Under the pieces are notes generated by a model. It had not been told where the DNA came from and searched no databases. It saw only the letters and a list, made by a program, of their open reading frames with translations. Below, piece by piece: positions 34,439 to 44,445 of a stretch of 64,000 bases of DNA. The stretch spans positions 5,740,501 through 5,804,500 of the forward strand of contig NZ_CP084061.1 of NCBI RefSeq assembly GCF_020215665.1. The letters run 5' to 3'. Source of the stretch: Blautia parvula. Its GTDB lineage: Bacteria > Bacillota > Clostridia > Lachnospirales > Lachnospiraceae. The translations under genes were made by a program, and so were the position numbers. Position 1 is the first letter of the stretch; every line of letters begins with the position of its first letter.

Positions 34439-36664
34439 ATGAAACAGGAAGAATTAAAAAAACTGCTGGACACCATGTCACTGCAGGAGAAGATCGATCA
34501 GATGCTTCAGCTTACCGGAGACTTTTATCAGGACGCAGACAGCGTTCTCACAGGTCCGGCAGTACAGCTTGGGGTGACCGGGGAGGATGTCCATATGGCA
34601 GGCTCCATACTGGGAACCTGCAGGGCGGAAAAACTGATCAAAATACAGAAGCGCTATATGGAGAATCATCCGCACCACATTCCGCTGCTCTTTATGATGG
34701 ACATTATACACGGCATGAAGACCATATTTCCCATTCCGCTGGGACAGGGAGCTTCCTTTGAACCGGAGCTTTCCAAAAGATGTGTGGCAGCAGCGGCGAA
34801 GGAGGCGGCTGTATCAGGCCTTCATGTGACCTTTGCACCTATGGTGGATCTGGTCCGGGATGCCAGATGGGGGCGTGTTATGGAGTCCACAGGGGAGGAT
34901 ACCTGGCTGAACAGTCTTTTTGCAAGAGCCATGGTGGAAGGCTTTCAGGGGGATGACTTAAAGGAGCCTTATAAAGTAGCTGCCTGTGTTAAACATTTTG
35001 CGGCCTACGGGGCACCTCAGGCGGGGAGGGAATATCACACGGTGGAGCTGTCTGAAAACACGCTCCGGGAGTATTATCTTCCCGCTTACCAGGCCGGAAT
35101 TGATGCCAAAGCTGCCATGGTCATGACCTCTTTCAACACAGTGAACGGCATTCCGGCCAGCACCAACAGATGGCTCATGCGTGATATCCTGAGGGAGGAG
35201 ATGGGATTTGACGGCGTGCTGATCTCAGACTTTTCCGCCATTTTGGAAACCATTGCCCACGGCTGTTCCGAAGACAGCCGGGAGGCAGCGGTAAAGGCTC
35301 TTGAGGCCGGGGTGGACATTGATATGATGACAAATGTATACACTGCCAATCTGAGGAAGCTCACTGAGGAGGGTGTTGTACAGGAAGCCTGGATCGACCA
35401 ATGCGTCATGCGGATCTTGGAACTGAAAAATAAACTGGGGTTATTTGAAAATCCATACAAAGACGCTGATACAGAGAAGGAAAAAGAAATTTTCCTGTGT
35501 CCGGAACACAGGGCACTGGCAAGAGAAGCGGCTGTGAAATCTTTTGTCCTTTTGGAAAATGACGGCGTTCTGCCTCTGGATATGGGCAGAAGAACGGCAT
35601 TTATCGGTCCCTATACGGACAGTAAACAGATAAAGAGCAGCTGGTCTTTTACAGGAGATGACAAGGACTGCGTAAGTATCAAAGAGGCAGCGGGGAAGGT
35701 CTTTGATGGCAGCCATACGGTATATTTAAAAGGCGCTCCTGTACTTGGGTCTGACAGTAAAGAGAGTGAAGCCAGGCTGACCGGATTTACGGGGGATGAA
35801 TGCGGGATCATGACGCGTGAGGAAGAGGAAAAGATGCGAAAAGAGGCTGTGGAGGCGGCAAAAGAGGCAGATCTTGTCATTATGCCACTGGGAGAGCATT
35901 ATCTGCAGAGCGGTGAGGCAGCCAGCCGTGCCCAGATCACAGTGCCGGAGGTGCAGATGGAGCTTTTCAGGGCAGTACACAGGGTGAATAAAAATATTGT
36001 GGTGGTGCTGTTCTGCGGCCGCCCCCTGGATATAAGGGAAATCAGCCAAAAGGCCAGAGCCGTGCTGGTGGTGTGGCGCCCCGGGACGGAGGGAGGCAGC
36101 GCTGTAGTGGACGTGCTGACGGGAAAAGAAAATCCCTCCGGCAGACTGCCCATGAGTTTTCCATACTGTGTGGGCCAGGTTCCTGTCCACTACAATGAGT
36201 TTTCCACAGGAAGACCGGACCAGATAGGAATACAGGAGCGTTTCCGCTCCAAATACCTTGATATTCCAAACGAACCACTCTATCCTTTCGGCTATGGTCT
36301 TGGCTATACACGGTTTTCTCTGTCTCAGGTAAAGCTTGATAAAGCAGAGATGAGAGAAGGGGATACCATCCATGCCGGAGTAATGCTTAAAAATATCGGA
36401 GAACGGAAGGGAACAGAGACTGTACAGTTCTACATCCGGGATATGGCGGCCAGCGTGGTCCGGCCTGTAAAAGAGCTGAAAGGGTTTGAAAAAGTTACCC
36501 TGGAACCGGGAGAGGAGCGGGAAATTATCTTTGCGGTAGAAGAGCCTATGCTCAGGTTTCATACGGAACAGAATGGATTTGCCAGCGAAGCGGGGGAATT
36601 TCTGGTATTTGCGGGAACGGACAGCAGGACAGAGAACCGGGCTGGGTTCAGGCTTGTAAAATAG
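34439..36664 (+). CDS. GH3 beta-glucosidase-like enzyme
   Basis: A 741-residue family 3 glycoside hydrolase of BglX-like design. The barrel has MMDIIHGMKTIFPIPLG, VKHFAAYGAPQAGREYHTVELSE and the nucleophile aspartate in GFDGVLISDFSAI (about residue 262). The alpha/beta sandwich begins near SFVLLENDGVLPL, and a C-terminal fibronectin-III-like domain has YPFGYGLGYTRF. No signal peptide. It likely completes breakdown of the oligosaccharide imported by locus A, releasing beta-linked glucose or a related sugar; exact specificity is open. The start lies 7 bp after the GH20 stop and overlaps its ribosome site. Confidence 0.9.
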   Translation: MKQEELKKLLDTMSLQEKIDQMLQLTGDFYQDADSVLTGPAVQLGVTGEDVHMAGSILGTCRAEKLIKIQKRYMENHPHHIPLLFMMDIIHGMKTIFPIPLGQGASFEPELSKRCVAAAAKEAAVSGLHVTFAPMVDLVRDARWGRVMESTGEDTWLNSLFARAMVEGFQGDDLKEPYKVAACVKHFAAYGAPQAGREYHTVELSENTLREYYLPAYQAGIDAKAAMVMTSFNTVNGIPASTNRWLMRDILREEMGFDGVLISDFSAILETIAHGCSEDSREAAVKALEAGVDIDMMTNVYTANLRKLTEEGVVQEAWIDQCVMRILELKNKLGLFENPYKDADTEKEKEIFLCPEHRALAREAAVKSFVLLENDGVLPLDMGRRTAFIGPYTDSKQIKSSWSFTGDDKDCVSIKEAAGKVFDGSHTVYLKGAPVLGSDSKESEARLTGFTGDECGIMTREEEEKMRKEAVEAAKEADLVIMPLGEHYLQSGEAASRAQITVPEVQMELFRAVHRVNKNIVVVLFCGRPLDIREISQKARAVLVVWRPGTEGGSAVVDVLTGKENPSGRLPMSFPYCVGQVPVHYNEFSTGRPDQIGIQERFRSKYLDIPNEPLYPFGYGLGYTRFSLSQVKLDKAEMREGDTIHAGVMLKNIGERKGTETVQFYIRDMAASVVRPVKELKGFEKVTLEPGEEREIIFAVEEPMLRFHTEQNGFASEAGEFLVFAGTDSRTENRAGFRLVK

Positions 36665-36684
36665 AAAATTACAATGTATGAAAA

Positions 36685-36716
36685 GAGCTGCGCTTAGATA
36701 TCTGCGCAGCTTTTTT
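36685..36716 (+). terminator. Intrinsic terminator ending locus A
   Basis: AGCTGCGC (36686-36693) and GCGCAGCT (36704-36711) form a perfect 8-bp stem followed by six T. The rest of the gap to 36912 shows no gene. Confidence 0.9.
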
Positions 36717-36912
36717 CTATTAACTTGTTACCGGCTGGCAGAAAGCAGCATAAGGAGGGAGGAATTTTGAAGTACCTTCTGCGGCTCAGGGAGCAGGGTG
36801 TAGTCTGTCATCCGGGAATAGGATGCGTCTGTTCAGCGGATTTTAAGTAATGAAAATGCTGTAACAATGCAGCATTACGTGCTGCTAAAAGCTGCTAAAT
36901 GAATAATCCAGG

Positions 36913-37698
36913 TTAAATTAAGGGTATGCCATGTCCCATATATGGTTTAGGGTTATTGAGGCATAAAAAAACATGCTCTGTTATTTTTTTTACCGCAGCA
37001 TCGTAAATTTCATTGCCAAATTGAGCTGTAGCATGCAAAGGATTTCGTGTGCTCATGATTCCATACTGTAATTCATTTGCTGCAGCTTTTAGATTTACTG
37101 TCTCAGGATGAGAGGCTAAGAGATGAGAAGTTTCCCATCCCCCTGCATGGTCACCTGGAGAAGTATATTCGTCTTTAAGTAAAAGATAATCTGCGGCAGC
37201 CAACCCTGCTATACGCTTCCATTCTTTATCGTAAGCCCATTGATTGTATAAGATAATTGCACTGCGTGCAGACTCTATTAATGGATAATGACCAATAACA
37301 AAGACTACCAGATCAAAACCATAAGACGCAGCTTCTGATATAATATGAATCAAATGATGCTGATAATGTTCAATCTGTGCGATTCCACTGTAGGGAAAGC
37401 GGTCTGCATCAAATTGGTTTTTGTTTAATGACAGTCTTTCACAAATACCAGCCTGATATTTGGGGTCTGTTTCAAGTAAAGAATTTACCCTGCTCTCTCC
37501 ATAATAAACAGTTGGAAAAACAACACCACCTTGATCAGCACACCTCAAAGCTAATTCTTCGGCCTGCAGTCCGTCAGCGCCTATTGGATTATGTAAGCCA
37601 TGCCATTCTAAGGTACCAAGCGGAATATATGCCACCGGACATTTATCTCTTTGCTCTATGATTTGCTCAGGCCTGAGCATATGAAATCTTTTTTCCAT
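36913..37698 (-). CDS. Creatininase-family amidohydrolase
   Basis: A 261-residue protein of the creatininase family, which contains metal-dependent amidohydrolases. Signatures are PLGTLEWHGLHNPIGADGLQAEELA (metal-binding Glu, His and Asp near residues 30-40) and VVFVIGHYPLIE, where family members usually have GHGGN; here the two glycines and the asparagine are replaced. The active-site departure suggests a substrate other than creatinine. It is the last gene of the locus B operon, after a sugar-type importer, so it may act on the imported compound or on an amide or lactam derived from it. Confidence 0.82.
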   Translation of the reverse strand: MEKRFHMLRPEQIIEQRDKCPVAYIPLGTLEWHGLHNPIGADGLQAEELALRCADQGGVVFPTVYYGESRVNSLLETDPKYQAGICERLSLNKNQFDADRFPYSGIAQIEHYQHHLIHIISEAASYGFDLVVFVIGHYPLIESARSAIILYNQWAYDKEWKRIAGLAAADYLLLKDEYTSPGDHAGGWETSHLLASHPETVNLKAAANELQYGIMSTRNPLHATAQFGNEIYDAAVKKITEHVFLCLNNPKPYMGHGIPLI

Positions 37699-37726
37699 AA
37701 ATTATCTCCTTTATTATTTATGTAGA

Positions 37727-38575
37727 TCATCCTTTGATGCCACCCGCGATCATACCCTCCATAAACAATTTTTGGCAGGCAAAAAAGATGATCATAACAG
37801 GTATGACAGATAAAACTGCTCCGGCAAACAACAGGTTATAATTATTTCCATATGGTGACAGATAGGTTTGAAGTCCTACTGTCAAAGTGAAATTTTCGTT
37901 TTTGGACATTACAATAAGGGGCCAGAGAAAGTCGTTCCATGCATTTGTGGCCTGCAAAATAGTCATGGAGGCAAAGGCAGGTTTCATTAATGGGACCATT
38001 ACTGTTAAAAATATTCTTATTTCTCCGCACCCGTCAATCCGTGCTGCATCCATAAATTCCGGAGACAGTGATTGGGCATATTGCATAAAAAAATAAATTG
38101 TAAATGCTGAGACTGCAAAAGGAAGGACAACTCCTAAATGTGTATTTAACAGGTTAAAGCTTTTTATTTCGTTGTATAACGGGATCATAAGTGTCTCTAC
38201 GGGAATCATCATCGTACTGAGGATAAGAACTACTAATAATTGTTTTCCCTTAAATTTGTACATGGAAACACCATATCCCACCATGGAGGAAAAACCGATA
38301 GAGAGCACTGTGAATAAAATAGTTATGATACCACTATTTTTAAACCAACTGAAAAACATGCCATTGTTATCAGTAAAGAGTAATTTGTAGTTGCCTATGT
38401 CCAGCATATCTGATGTTATTTTTAGAGCAATACCGTTTTTAAAAACAAGGCTCATATCATTCACACAAGAAGTAATGATCAAATATATAAAAGGAATCAG
38501 AGATATGGCAGCTATGATACAGAGCATAAAAGTTACAAATATCTGATATAACTGTTTTTTCTTTTTATCTATCAT
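37727..38575 (-). CDS. ABC transporter permease, MalG-like (locus B)
   Basis: A 282-residue permease with six helices (first: IFVTFMLCIIAAISLIPFIYLIIT). The EAA-type loop is MDAARIDGCGEIRIFLTVMVPLMKP (about residues 176-200) and the usual tail is LFMEGMIAGGIKG. Its start overlaps the stop of the previous permease by 4 bases. The coding sequence is richer in A and T than locus A or C. Confidence 0.92.
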   Translation of the reverse strand: MIDKKKKQLYQIFVTFMLCIIAAISLIPFIYLIITSCVNDMSLVFKNGIALKITSDMLDIGNYKLLFTDNNGMFFSWFKNSGIITILFTVLSIGFSSMVGYGVSMYKFKGKQLLVVLILSTMMIPVETLMIPLYNEIKSFNLLNTHLGVVLPFAVSAFTIYFFMQYAQSLSPEFMDAARIDGCGEIRIFLTVMVPLMKPAFASMTILQATNAWNDFLWPLIVMSKNENFTLTVGLQTYLSPYGNNYNLLFAGAVLSVIPVMIIFFACQKLFMEGMIAGGIKG

Positions 38576-39474
38576 CTCTTTTCCTCCTTCCTGCCTATAC
38601 CCAAGGTTTTAATATAAATAAAGTTTAATACCATCAGGCAGATAAACAAAACTACAGACATTGCGGAAGCATAACCCATATCAAAATGTCCAAAGGCAGT
38701 CCTGTATATATAAAGTACAATAGTCAATCCGATGTCCCCGGGAGTTTTGCTGTTTGGCCATAAAACATAACTCTCTCCAAACATTCTTAATCCACCGTAT
38801 GTAAGTATGGTTATTACAAAAATGAGAATGGGTTTTACACCGGGCAGTGTGACGTGGCGAAAACGCTGCCAGGCAGAGGCACCATCCACGTGGGCGGCAT
38901 CATATAATTCAGGTGATATCGTTTGCAAAGCGGATAAAAAATATAAAACATTGGTTCCCAGATATCGCCAGGTGGAAGTAAATACAAGAGCAACAATACC
39001 GGTTATTTTAGTATCATATAGCCATTCTTTGGGGCTCATTCCGATAAACTGCATAAGTGTATTCAACGGGGTGTCAGAATTGCTTGCAAAAAACAGACGA
39101 AAAAAAATGCCTGCCACTATAATGGATGTCAATGCCGGGATATAGATTGCGGAACGGAAGATATTTTTAAGAGGAGTAAATTTATGATTTAAAAGTACGG
39201 CCAATAATAAAGCCAGTACAATATTTACGATAATGATACCAACCGTAAACCCCAGGCTATTAAAAATGGCAGCACTAATATGAGTATCAGAGGCAAGCCT
39301 TTTGTAGTTATCCAACCCGGAAAAATTATATGTATTAATACCCTCCAGTTTGAAAAAACTTGTATATATCATATTGATCATGGGATACAGCATAAAAACT
39401 AAAAAAGAGCAAATGAATGGTGCACAAAAAATATAAGGTGCGGTTTTCTGAGTTATTATTTTTTTTCGTTTCAT
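38572..39474 (-). CDS. ABC transporter permease, UgpA/MalF-like (locus B)
   Basis: A 300-residue permease with six helices. The EAA loop is YDAAHVDGASAWQRFRHVTLPGVKPI. The frame is open upstream to 39519, but the ATG at 39474 follows GGAGG by 9 bases and starts the normal MKRKKIITQKTAPYIFCAPF amino end. It lies downstream of a strong hairpin that separates it from the binding-protein gene. Confidence 0.92.
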   Translation of the reverse strand: MKRKKIITQKTAPYIFCAPFICSFLVFMLYPMINMIYTSFFKLEGINTYNFSGLDNYKRLASDTHISAAIFNSLGFTVGIIIVNIVLALLLAVLLNHKFTPLKNIFRSAIYIPALTSIIVAGIFFRLFFASNSDTPLNTLMQFIGMSPKEWLYDTKITGIVALVFTSTWRYLGTNVLYFLSALQTISPELYDAAHVDGASAWQRFRHVTLPGVKPILIFVITILTYGGLRMFGESYVLWPNSKTPGDIGLTIVLYIYRTAFGHFDMGYASAMSVVLFICLMVLNFIYIKTLGIGRKEEKR

Positions 39475-39495
39475 ATAAATAACCCTCCCGGTCAA

Positions 39496-39531
39496 AAAGA
39501 TTGGGCTGCCGCAGGACAATTTCGGCAGCCC
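39496..39531 (-). terminator. Hairpin between binding-protein and permease genes (locus B)
   Basis: On the transcribed strand GGGCTGCCG (39531-39523) pairs perfectly with CGGCAGCCC (39511-39503), followed by AATCTTTTTG. It is a strong stem placed inside the operon, as in loci A and C. Confidence 0.8.
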
Positions 39532-39542
39532 ATGATTATTAG

Positions 39543-40904
39543 TTACTGAGCATTTTTTATCTCATCCGCAGCACTGTTTAATGCTTCCTCAGGAGTTGCA
39601 CTTTTCTCACCTAATACTCTAAACAGGATGTCACTGGAAATAAGTGAGTTGGCCAGAGAATATTTAGGAGATGCAGTGATATTGGATGTATGGAATTTAT
39701 CTTTCATGCTGATGACAACGTCAAAGATATCTTTGCCAAAATAGTCAGTATATTTATTGGTCTCTTTCATTACATCAGTATCCCAAATATCCCATCTGAG
39801 AGGATCAAATCCAAGAACATTCCATATTTTCGCGGCACCTTCTTTACTTATTTTAGCTTCAGCCAAAAAGCGTTTTGCCAAATCTGGTACTTTGCACTGT
39901 GTTGTGATACTTGTCGCGGTTCCGCCAAAAACCGGATATTGGCTGTTTTCATCCCATACAGGCGGTGCTGCCACTTGGATTTTTCCTTTTAATTCCGGCA
40001 TATAGTCTGTGAAGCGTCCCATATACCACAGGCATTCCAGCATAGATGCGGCTCCTTCCTGGGCCATGAAACCATAATATTCTTCAGTATGGAAACCACC
40101 GCCAGGAGTAGTTACAGCGGTACCATCTTCAAGCATACTCAGCATAAAATCAAGTACCTCTGCATTCTCTTTACTATTTATAATACAGGTACCGTCTTTG
40201 TCAAAATAATCTCCACCTTTTTCGCCAGTCATGATATAGTAACTCCAGGAGTCATTTACTTCAAAGGTTATAATTGGCTTTCCAGTAGCAGCAAGGACTT
40301 TTTTTCCTGCCTCGTGCAGGTCATCCCATGTAATAATATCTTCAGCTTTTACTCCTGCCTGATCCAAAATCTCCGTATTATAGAACATGATAGGGGCACC
40401 TACATGATACTCAATACCGTAATAATTTCCGTCATAATTATAAATATCCAATACTGGTTCAAGAAAATTTTCCTTTTCAGGTTCAATAATATCGTTCAGT
40501 GGTACAAAAACTTCGGAATCACCCTGAACAAAATCACTGAATCTTGCAACATTAACATCAACCAGATCGGGAGCTCCATCTCCGGACTGCAAAGTGATCA
40601 GCAGTTTACTGTGCATATCTTCAGTTGGATAAGTTTCAGTCTGTAATTCAACTAATTCATCCGGATGATTTTGGTTCCATGTTTTTACCGCATCCTGCAT
40701 AAATTCCGTATGCTGTTCCACATAAGTCCAAAATGTAAGTGTAGTTACATTATCGGTGGAATCCTTGGTATCCTTAGTCTGCTTATCATCCTTATTTTGT
40801 TCGCTTTCTGTTGATGAGGCATCTTTGGATTCTGAACCGCAGCCAGATAGTGCAGAAAAGGCTAATGTGCCGCAAAGCAACAAAGAAATAACCTGCTTTT
40901 TCAT
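39543..40904 (-). CDS. Sugar-type ABC binding lipoprotein (locus B)
   Basis: A 453-residue family-1 solute-binding lipoprotein: MKKQVISLLLCGTLAFSALSGCGSES with a lipobox LSGC, then a long Asp/Lys/Ser-rich linker (KDDKQTKDTKDSTDN). Its mature part starts VTTLTFWTYVEQHTEFMQDAVKTWNQNHP. The ATG at 40904 has AAGGAG 7 bases upstream; the longer frame to 40979 lacks a signal peptide start. The ligand is not evident; enzymes in the operon do not include a glycosidase. The promoter region holds a 16-bp palindrome. Confidence 0.92.
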   Translation of the reverse strand: MKKQVISLLLCGTLAFSALSGCGSESKDASSTESEQNKDDKQTKDTKDSTDNVTTLTFWTYVEQHTEFMQDAVKTWNQNHPDELVELQTETYPTEDMHSKLLITLQSGDGAPDLVDVNVARFSDFVQGDSEVFVPLNDIIEPEKENFLEPVLDIYNYDGNYYGIEYHVGAPIMFYNTEILDQAGVKAEDIITWDDLHEAGKKVLAATGKPIITFEVNDSWSYYIMTGEKGGDYFDKDGTCIINSKENAEVLDFMLSMLEDGTAVTTPGGGFHTEEYYGFMAQEGAASMLECLWYMGRFTDYMPELKGKIQVAAPPVWDENSQYPVFGGTATSITTQCKVPDLAKRFLAEAKISKEGAAKIWNVLGFDPLRWDIWDTDVMKETNKYTDYFGKDIFDVVISMKDKFHTSNITASPKYSLANSLISSDILFRVLGEKSATPEEALNSAADEIKNAQ

Positions 40905-40936
40905 AAATCTTCTCCTTCTTGTGTGTTTTCTTGAAT

Positions 40937-40952
40937 TTAATGACGTCATTAA
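40937..40952. promoter_or_regulatory. 16-bp perfect palindrome upstream of locus B binding-protein gene
   Basis: TTAATGACGTCATTAA is a perfect palindrome 33 bp upstream of the binding-protein start, in the 102-bp gap after the response-regulator gene. It is placed where an operator or activator site would act on an internal promoter. The binding protein is unknown; the MerR or AraC-type regulators of this locus are candidates. Confidence 0.5.
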
Positions 40953-41006
40953 TCTTTTTGATAGATATATCATACACAAGCAGCTATTGATTTACCATTA
41001 ACAAAT

Positions 41007-42587
41007 TTATCCTCTATTCTCATTATTTTGTTCAACTATTTTAATATATTCAGAAGGTGTATACCCATAGGTTTCTTTGAATAGTAAATAAAAATAGTTG
41101 TAGTTATGTATGCCGACGTCCAGGGCGATTTCCTGAAGTGATGTATTACCTTGCAGGATTTTTTCCTTGGCATGTTCCATCCGTATCTGGTTTATAAAGT
41201 TTATAATATTTACACCCTGGGTTTTTTTAAATATGCGGCTCAGATAAGAGGGGCTGACCGCAAATTTTTCTGCAATACTTTGCAGGCTGATTTTATGCTG
41301 ATAGTTTTCTATTATATAATCAGATATTTTTTTACATAAGGAGCTCTGTTTTAATACCTGGCGTTTTTCCTTTGCCAGACGTTGGAGGGAAAACAGGGTT
41401 TCTATAAGGGAATTTTCCATATCCTCAAGTGTGTTAAATTTATCAAATACATCATAAGGATTCGTTTCTGCGAAAACTAATGCATTGTCAAGTTGATATT
41501 CGTTCACTTTTTTAATGATATAACTAATGAACTCAACATAAAATACCTGCAATTGATGCTTCATTATTCCTGAGCTTTTGATGTCGGTAAATAGTCTGGA
41601 AATATAGTCATTGATATCGTTCTGACCCAGAAAAATTAATTCTGTCAATTGCTGTTTTTGTTTTGGGCTGAAACGTAATATATTCTTCTCAGTGATTGAT
41701 GTATTTTGAGAAAGAAAATTTTTATTTCCTTTAAAATATTCCTGAAGCAATAAGTTCTTTATATAGTCACTTTTTGGTTTGATCATTTTGTGACCGGAAA
41801 GAAAATCTGATATTACAAAGGATAAGTCCAGATTGCAAAACCTTTTAAGTACAGTGCGTATTTGTTTTGCAAGGTCAACAACTTCATCTGTAGAATTGCC
41901 CTTTGCCTGAAATACCAAAAGAATAATACCTTTATCTAAGGATACCAGAAAGAAGTTGTGATAATATTTTATGGTTTCATCTATTAACATTCGTATAGTC
42001 GTGTCGTCTATTGATACTTTTGAGGAATCTTCAAAATAAAGGTCAATACCACATATAGCAAGAATTAATTCGCCTTTCACCCAGCCAAGGGCAGTTTTTT
42101 GAATCAGTTTTTCTAAGTAATCTGTATCTGGCATTTCTTTACTGACAAGTTCGTAGATTAAGTGCTCACGTTCTTTCGAGATGGAAAATCCATCTTTGTC
42201 CTTATTTTCTGTATTTATTTGCCATATGGTTTTTTTGATAATATCATTGATACTATTTTCGGTTATCTGGTATTTTAATAGATAATCAACTGCACCGTTT
42301 TTCAGACTGCTGCGTACGTATTCAAAATCATCGTATGCGCTTAATACTATGATTTTTGTCTCTTTAAATCCATTGCTTATATAATTGATCAAGTCTATGC
42401 CGTTAGATCTTGGCATACTGATATCAGTGAGTATAATATCAGGTTTATACGTATTGAAAGCATCTATTGCCTGTTTGCCATCAGATGCTTCGGCAACCAT
42501 TTCACAATTTAATGTTTCCCATTGTATCATTTTCTTTAATTGTACTAATACTATGGGGTCATCATCTACTAACATAATTTTATACAT
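41007..42587 (-). CDS. YesN-type response regulator, AraC output (locus B)
   Basis: A 526-residue response regulator: receiver YKIMLVDDDPIVLVQLKKMI with the phosphorylated Asp in IILTDISMPRSNG. A middle region of no known fold follows, then a C-terminal AraC domain (IIENYQHKISLQSIAEKFAVSPSYLSRIFKKTQGVNIINFINQIRMEHAKEKIL... VGIHNYNYFYLLFKETYGYTPSEYIK). It overlaps the kinase gene by 8 bp and is the likely activator of the binding protein and permease genes downstream. Confidence 0.93.
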   Translation of the reverse strand: MYKIMLVDDDPIVLVQLKKMIQWETLNCEMVAEASDGKQAIDAFNTYKPDIILTDISMPRSNGIDLINYISNGFKETKIIVLSAYDDFEYVRSSLKNGAVDYLLKYQITENSINDIIKKTIWQINTENKDKDGFSISKEREHLIYELVSKEMPDTDYLEKLIQKTALGWVKGELILAICGIDLYFEDSSKVSIDDTTIRMLIDETIKYYHNFFLVSLDKGIILLVFQAKGNSTDEVVDLAKQIRTVLKRFCNLDLSFVISDFLSGHKMIKPKSDYIKNLLLQEYFKGNKNFLSQNTSITEKNILRFSPKQKQQLTELIFLGQNDINDYISRLFTDIKSSGIMKHQLQVFYVEFISYIIKKVNEYQLDNALVFAETNPYDVFDKFNTLEDMENSLIETLFSLQRLAKEKRQVLKQSSLCKKISDYIIENYQHKISLQSIAEKFAVSPSYLSRIFKKTQGVNIINFINQIRMEHAKEKILQGNTSLQEIALDVGIHNYNYFYLLFKETYGYTPSEYIKIVEQNNENRG

Positions 42588-44445
42588 GGTGTTCCTCCCT
42601 GGATTCGGATATAGGATTTTTTGTGATAACAGGCAGATTAATTAAGATAGTTGTATAACTTCCTTTTTCACTTAAAACTTTTAAACCATATTGGTCACCC
42701 ATCATAAGTTTTATCCTGTTGTTTACATTGCTGACACCTAATCCGCTGAATCTTGAATTCTTTTCCACAGTATTATTTTTGGAGTCCAGCGCTAATTCTT
42801 CTATTCTCATGCCAACACCGTTGTCTGTTATAGAGAATATCAGTTGGTCATTTTTGCATTTGCCTGCTATAGTGATGAGCCCTCTTCTGCAAGAAGGTTC
42901 AATACCGTGGATAATGGCATTTTCTACGATTGGCTGGAGGATAAAGCGCGGCATTTGAAAATCCAAAATCTGTGGGGATATTTGGAATTCCACATCAAAT
43001 TTTCCCATTAAACGATAGTCCTGGATAATTATATAGTTTTTGATCAAAGAGATTTCTTCTTGTACTGTGTGGAGACTGTCGTCATTTTTCATGCTGTCTC
43101 TGAGCAATTCAATAATTGCGTTTATAATAGTTTCTATGGATGTTTCCTTTTTTAACTTGGCTATAAAAGAGACAGTGTTCAAAGTGTTTGCTAAAAAATG
43201 AGGGTTGATCTGAGCTTGTAAAGCCTGGATTTCCAACTTCCTCTTTTGACGCTCATTCATTTTTATATTATCCAACAATTGAGTTATTTCTTCGGCCATT
43301 TTGTTAAATTGCCTTGTTAGGATCGTAAGTTCATCATTTCCATCCTCCACTAATTTTAATGAAAAGTCTCCTTTTTCAAATGATTTAATTCCTGTTATCA
43401 TTTTGTTGATTGGCGAGATTATGGTAATGGAGAATGCTAAGGTAAAAATGATACCAAATATGATTCCTATAAACCCTACCAAAAGAAAATTTTTCAATAT
43501 AATCTTTAGATCAGATTGAAGATAGGTGAGTGGAATAAGTGCGGCCATTTTCCATTCCGCTTGCTCTATAGGAAAATTATATATCATTGTATTTAATTCG
43601 GAGAAGTGGTAATTATTACCAGTAATGTTGTGGGAATCCTGAATTTCTTTAAGTACATTATTATTTGGATATATTTCTCCGACGGGAGTATTAAGATCGG
43701 CAGATGAAATAACAATGTCATTATTGTCTATGATGAATACCTGCATGTTCATGGTACTGGAAATTTTTTCGTATATATTTCGGATTTTATCTTCTTCTAT
43801 AGCCATTATCATATATCCGATAATCTTACCGTCAGATTTCTTTTTGATGGCTTTACCTAAAAGTATATAATTTCTATCATTATTTACACCGGAAGCAATT
43901 CTTTTTTCGTAATTATGATTAATGGCTTTCCAGACACATGCACCGTTGTACGAGTGGCATATGTCTAAAAATTCATTAAAATAATCAGATTTTAAATTTA
44001 CAGTGAACGTGTTATTTCCATAGACATTGAGTTTTGCTCCTGTTAATGTGTAAAGTGTTATTTCGGATACAATATTGTCAAAGACATATTTTTTGCTCAT
44101 TTTATCGGTAACGGCTATTTTTACTTTGTTTTTCATTCGCTCATTATAATCATTGTAATTGATAAGTACATCTTGGATTTCTTCAAGATAACTTATTTCT
44201 ATGCTGTCATTTCTTACTTTTTCTATTTTTTCATTTATACTTGTACTTATTTGTGTTAATGCTTCACTGATTGAAAGATTGACTTTATCCTGAATAATCT
44301 CACTGCTTTTATTATAGAGCAGAATCCCATATAGTGTTATGGGGAGCAAAGTTACAAAAATAAACATAACAAATAGCCTTTTAAAAATATTAACAGTTCG
44401 TAATTTTAAGATGTAAAACTTGAAAAAATTTTTCCAGTGTTTCAT
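42580..44445 (-). CDS. YesM-type sensor histidine kinase (locus B)
   Basis: A 621-residue membrane kinase. First helix LFVMFIFVTLLPITLYGIL, an extracellular dCache-like sensor of about 270 residues, second helix (FLLVGFIGIIFGIIFTLAFSITII), a HAMP region, the histidine box LQAQINPHFLANTLNTVSFIAK, and the ATPase motif ITDNGVGMR with GLGVSNVNNRI. Its start overlaps the MerR gene stop by 4 bases, so the MerR protein, kinase and regulator are co-translated, which is uncommon for a YesMN pair. Confidence 0.92.
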   Translation of the reverse strand: MKHWKNFFKFYILKLRTVNIFKRLFVMFIFVTLLPITLYGILLYNKSSEIIQDKVNLSISEALTQISTSINEKIEKVRNDSIEISYLEEIQDVLINYNDYNERMKNKVKIAVTDKMSKKYVFDNIVSEITLYTLTGAKLNVYGNNTFTVNLKSDYFNEFLDICHSYNGACVWKAINHNYEKRIASGVNNDRNYILLGKAIKKKSDGKIIGYMIMAIEEDKIRNIYEKISSTMNMQVFIIDNNDIVISSADLNTPVGEIYPNNNVLKEIQDSHNITGNNYHFSELNTMIYNFPIEQAEWKMAALIPLTYLQSDLKIILKNFLLVGFIGIIFGIIFTLAFSITIISPINKMITGIKSFEKGDFSLKLVEDGNDELTILTRQFNKMAEEITQLLDNIKMNERQKRKLEIQALQAQINPHFLANTLNTVSFIAKLKKETSIETIINAIIELLRDSMKNDDSLHTVQEEISLIKNYIIIQDYRLMGKFDVEFQISPQILDFQMPRFILQPIVENAIIHGIEPSCRRGLITIAGKCKNDQLIFSITDNGVGMRIEELALDSKNNTVEKNSRFSGLGVSNVNNRIKLMMGDQYGLKVLSEKGSYTTILINLPVITKNPISESREEHHV

